Below are positions 10,983 through 13,395 of a DNA stretch of 13,395 nucleotides, one piece after another. The stretch is from DASSFZ01 sp035283185 (GTDB lineage Bacteria > Chloroflexota > Anaerolineae > Fen-1058). The first letter of the stretch is position 1, and the number at the start of each line of letters is the position of its first letter. The stretch lies in assembly GCA_035283185.1 (NCBI GenBank), contig DATEUJ010000174.1, positions 1 to 13,395 of the forward strand, given 5' to 3'. A program made the position numbers and the translations under genes. Below the pieces are notes generated by a model, which saw only the letters and a list, made by a program, of their open reading frames with translations, made no database searches and was not told the DNA's origin.

Positions 10983-13395
10983 TGCCGATCGCTACCCGGA
11001 GTCGAAAGCGGTTGCCCATCCGTGTGCTTCTGCTGGCAGGCGCCATTCTACTGGGAATCGTCTTGAGAAGCTGGGTTGCTTCAGCTCAAACTCAGGCGGC
11101 CTACGTCAGGCTGGTTCGGGCGATTGAGACCGATGCTCTCGGCATCGCGAACCCGGCCGGGTTGGCTTACTCGCCTGAGGCCGCGGTCTTCCTCGTGACG
11201 GCAGCTCGCGAACCAGATCCGCTTGCGCCTCGGGCTTTCGACGTGATCCGGGTCACCCCGGCCGAGGATCGGGCGGGTTCGGTGCGCATCGCGGCGTCTG
11301 TGACCAACCCGATGAACATGACCTTTGATAGCAAGGCCAGGCGCTTGCTGTTCTTGCAGTCGGCGAGAAGCAATTTGCTGGCGGTCGGGGTGGGGCCGGA
11401 CGGCCATCTGGCCCCGACGACCCTCACCGCCTTTAACGCTCGGCGATGGGGTCTTCAGGATCCTGAGGGCATGGCGGTCGATCCGGCGAGCGGACACCTC
11501 TTCATCCTGGATAGTGCTGGGCCGCGGCTCGTCCGCATCGCACCGGACGCGGAGGGAGGCTTTGACGAGGCAGTTATAGCGCAGGTGGACCTGGGACAGA
11601 CGGGCCTGGTTGATCCACGGGGTCTGGGCTTCGACCCGACCACTGGCCATTTGCATGTTTTGAGTCCTGCGGAGCAAGCGCTGTATGAAGTCACCGAGGC
11701 GGGTCAGGTGGTGGCTATGCGTGACTTGACTGAATTCGAGCTCCGCGACTCACAAGGCATGGTTTTTGCCCCGAGCGGAGACACCACGGACGATCCTTTG
11801 CAGATGAGTCTGTACATTGCCGAAGGGCCTGGCCAGATCGTCGAGCTGTCGCTCACCGAACCGCTTCTCGTCGCCCTGCCGGCAAGCCTGCCGGTGAGCC
11901 TGGTGAACATCATCGATACCTCCAACGCGGCGTGGAACCCCTCAAGCCCGGACCCGGCGGGCATCGCCTACCGGCCCGCGACTGGGCGGCTGCTGATCAG
12001 CGACAGCGAGGTCGAAGAGATGCCACCCTATTGGGCCGGGGCAAATGTGTTCGAATCGACGACAACCGGCAGCCTGGTCACCACCTGCAGCACGACCGCC
12101 TTCTCGAACGAACCCACCGGGGCGGCGGTGAATCCCACCAACGGGCACATCTTCTTTTCGGATGATAAGCAGGATCGGGTCTATGAAATTAACCTGGGGG
12201 CGGACGGACAATACTGCACGGCGGACGACTTCCGTACGTCTTTCGACACCCGGGCGTTCAACAGTACCGATCCGGAGGGCATTGCTTTCGGGCAAGGACA
12301 AGTGTTCGTAGCAGATGGGATAGGGGCTGAGGTATACGAAGTCGCGCCAGGGGCAAATGGCCTCTTTGATGGCGTGCCGCCGACCGGCGACGATCAAGTG
12401 ACCCATTTCGACACGCTCAGCCTGGGTCTGCATGATGTGGAGGGAATCGAATACAACGCAGATAACAACACGCTCTTCATCGTCAGCACTACCGGCACCG
12501 ATCGGACGCTGGTGGAGACGTCGCTCACCGGCGCCGTCGTCAACACCTACGACCTGGCTTTCCTCGGGAGTATCCGACGCTCGGGCCTGGCCCACGCTCC
12601 GGGCAGTCAGAACCCGGCCGTGAAGAACGTGTATATGGCCAGCCGCGGCGTGGACAATGACTCCAACCCGAATGAGAACGACGGCAAGGTGTACGAACTG
12701 TCGCTCGGCCAGCCGGCTCCCACACCCACCAACACGCCGACGCCAAGCAACACACCCACGCCGAGCAACACGCCCACGCCGAGCAACACACCGACGCCGA
12801 CGGACACGCCCACGCCGAGCAACACACCCACGCCGAGCAACACGCCTACGCCAAGCAACACGTCAACGAACACACCGATGCCGACGGACACACCCACGCC
12901 GAGCAACACGCCTACGCCGAGCGACACACCCACGCCGAGCAACACACCGACGAACACACCGACGCCGACGGACACGCCCACGCCGAGCAACACACCGACG
13001 CTGACGGCGACCAACACGCCAACACCGACGAATACGCCGACGAACACGCCGACGCCGACGGCGACCTACACACCGACACCGACAATGGCCTTCGTCTATC
13101 TGCCATATCTGGCCAGGCAATATCCGCTGCCGACAGACACACCAGGCTTCGAGCGCGCCCCGATGACAATTTCAGTCGTCTCAGCAAATCAGCGACTAAC
13201 CCCACTCCGCTTTGCTACGGGGGCAAGTGAGTCGCTACTACGAGTCAAATCTGTCTTGCCGCATTTACTGCACCCGCCCTTGATTGCATCGGGCTTCGTT
13301 GCTTCTTGCCAACTCGCCCGACGGATACAGCCTCGTATGCGGTTCGTGTTCCTCAAGCCTGCCCTGAGCGCAGCCGAAGGGTCGCCGGTTTGCGT
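10982..13395 (+). CDS. Secreted NHL/SMP-30-like beta-propeller protein with long T/P repeat (open at window end)
   Basis: Translation starts at GTG 10982-10984, which shares its G with the previous TAG; AAGGGA (10969-10974) is 7 bases ahead. The frame is open for 804 codons, to the window end. Residues 8-35 form a signal peptide (SRKR, hydrophobic core, VASA before Gln36). Residues about 55-575 contain repeated phrases such as DPEGMAVDPASGHLFILDSA, DPRGLGFDPTTGHLHVLS, AGIAYRPATGRLLISD and GAAVNPTNGHIFFSDD, which are NHL or SMP-30-like propeller blades. A Thr/Pro repeat spans 579-701, then FVYLPYLARQ. The remaining ~95 residues look unlike protein, so the true end may lie near 13130-13200 or the gene may be interrupted there. 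The ligand or enzymatic role is unknown. It is probably co-expressed with the phosphoesterase. Confidence 0.85.
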   Translation, partial: MPIATRSRKRLPIRVLLLAGAILLGIVLRSWVASAQTQAAYVRLVRAIETDALGIANPAGLAYSPEAAVFLVTAAREPDPLAPRAFDVIRVTPAEDRAGSVRIAASVTNPMNMTFDSKARRLLFLQSARSNLLAVGVGPDGHLAPTTLTAFNARRWGLQDPEGMAVDPASGHLFILDSAGPRLVRIAPDAEGGFDEAVIAQVDLGQTGLVDPRGLGFDPTTGHLHVLSPAEQALYEVTEAGQVVAMRDLTEFELRDSQGMVFAPSGDTTDDPLQMSLYIAEGPGQIVELSLTEPLLVALPASLPVSLVNIIDTSNAAWNPSSPDPAGIAYRPATGRLLISDSEVEEMPPYWAGANVFESTTTGSLVTTCSTTAFSNEPTGAAVNPTNGHIFFSDDKQDRVYEINLGADGQYCTADDFRTSFDTRAFNSTDPEGIAFGQGQVFVADGIGAEVYEVAPGANGLFDGVPPTGDDQVTHFDTLSLGLHDVEGIEYNADNNTLFIVSTTGTDRTLVETSLTGAVVNTYDLAFLGSIRRSGLAHAPGSQNPAVKNVYMASRGVDNDSNPNENDGKVYELSLGQPAPTPTNTPTPSNTPTPSNTPTPSNTPTPTDTPTPSNTPTPSNTPTPSNTSTNTPMPTDTPTPSNTPTPSDTPTPSNTPTNTPTPTDTPTPSNTPTLTATNTPTPTNTPTNTPTPTATYTPTPTMAFVYLPYLARQYPLPTDTPGFERAPMTISVVSANQRLTPLRFATGASESLLRVKSVLPHLLHPPLIASGFVASCQLARRIQPRMRFVFLKPALSAAEGSPVC
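12716..13084 (+). repeat. Low-complexity Thr/Pro/Ser/Asn-coding repeat
   Basis: About 370 bases consist of variants of an 18-base unit CCCACGCCGAGCAACACG encoding PTPSNT, mixed with PTPTDT and PTNTPT. On the other strand it reads as long Gly-Val or Arg-rich open frames that are only shadows. It forms an extended linker between the propeller and the V-Y-L-P motif. Confidence 0.9.
13140..13395. other. Unassigned tail: hairpin and possible dispersed repeat, composition unlike the gene before it
   Basis: After FVYLPYLARQYPL the frame stays open but no longer shows secreted-protein character. AGCGACT (13191-13197) pairs with AGTCGCT (13230-13236), with CCCC and GGGG stretches inside, giving a hairpin. 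GCCCTGAGCGCAGCCGAAGGG (13361-13381) resembles dispersed CTGAGC-GAAGGG repeats found in many environmental genomes. No recognisable gene was found on either strand. It may be the edge of a mobile element or of non-coding DNA read through by chance. Confidence 0.4.

Noticed and set aside
12607..13047. Minus-strand frame coding Gly-Val repeats (GVGVLLGVGV)
   Set aside because: It is the reverse reading of the Thr/Pro-coding repeat and has no independent support.
13255..13395. Possible group II intron or retroelement end, from a GTATGCGGTT-like stretch
   Set aside because: No domain V catalytic triad pattern or reverse transcriptase sequence could be recognised; the resemblance is too short.

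Overview
The window is high-GC bacterial DNA and most resembles an uncultured Chloroflexota (Anaerolineae-like) genome. That is inferred from family content and style: a large nSTAND/WD40 protein, secreted proteins with long Thr/Pro linkers followed by a V-Y-L-P motif, short tandem 7- and 8-base repeats between genes, and palindromic mobile repeats. No rRNA or tRNA gene was found to confirm this.

Layout. 1-262 is the right end of an ISL3-type insertion sequence. 388-4125 encodes a 1245-residue signalling NTPase: a short N-terminal motif region, an nSTAND1-type P-loop domain, one membrane segment and fourteen near-identical WD40 repeats. A 63-base palindromic repeat sits in frame inside its NTPase part. 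4151-5162 looks like a graveyard of defence and accessory genes: an in-frame scar joining the start of a type I methyltransferase (HsdM) to the end of a type I restriction subunit (HsdR), the tail of an XRE-type antitoxin, a 95-base MITE-like element, and an orphan fragment with a CxxC motif. 5284-6016 (minus) is an intact UPF0175 antitoxin / DUF3368 PIN toxin pair with its own promoter.

6212-9099 (minus) is a three-gene ABC exporter operon, transcribed as ATPase, permease, permease. Both of its intergenic gaps are filled by short tandem repeats: 8-mers in two opposed arrays, and 7-mers in two arrays. A divergent sigma-70-like promoter at 9176-9203 drives a secreted purple-acid-phosphatase-like metallophosphoesterase (9237-10982). 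Its stop overlaps the GTG start of a secreted beta-propeller protein (10982 to the window end). That second gene has no in-frame stop anywhere in the window, and its last ~80 codons do not look like normal protein.

How it fits together. The left half combines a probable defence or stress NTPase, a toxin-antitoxin pair and remnants of a restriction system next to an insertion sequence, which is the picture of an eroding defence island. The right half is a cell-envelope block: an exporter of unknown substrate and, divergently, two translationally coupled secreted proteins that share the T/P-linker plus V-Y-L-P architecture. The most notable novelties are the HsdM::HsdR scar, the protein-coding palindrome in the NTPase, the cloverleaf-like MITE, and the concentration of short tandem repeats in the ABC operon.
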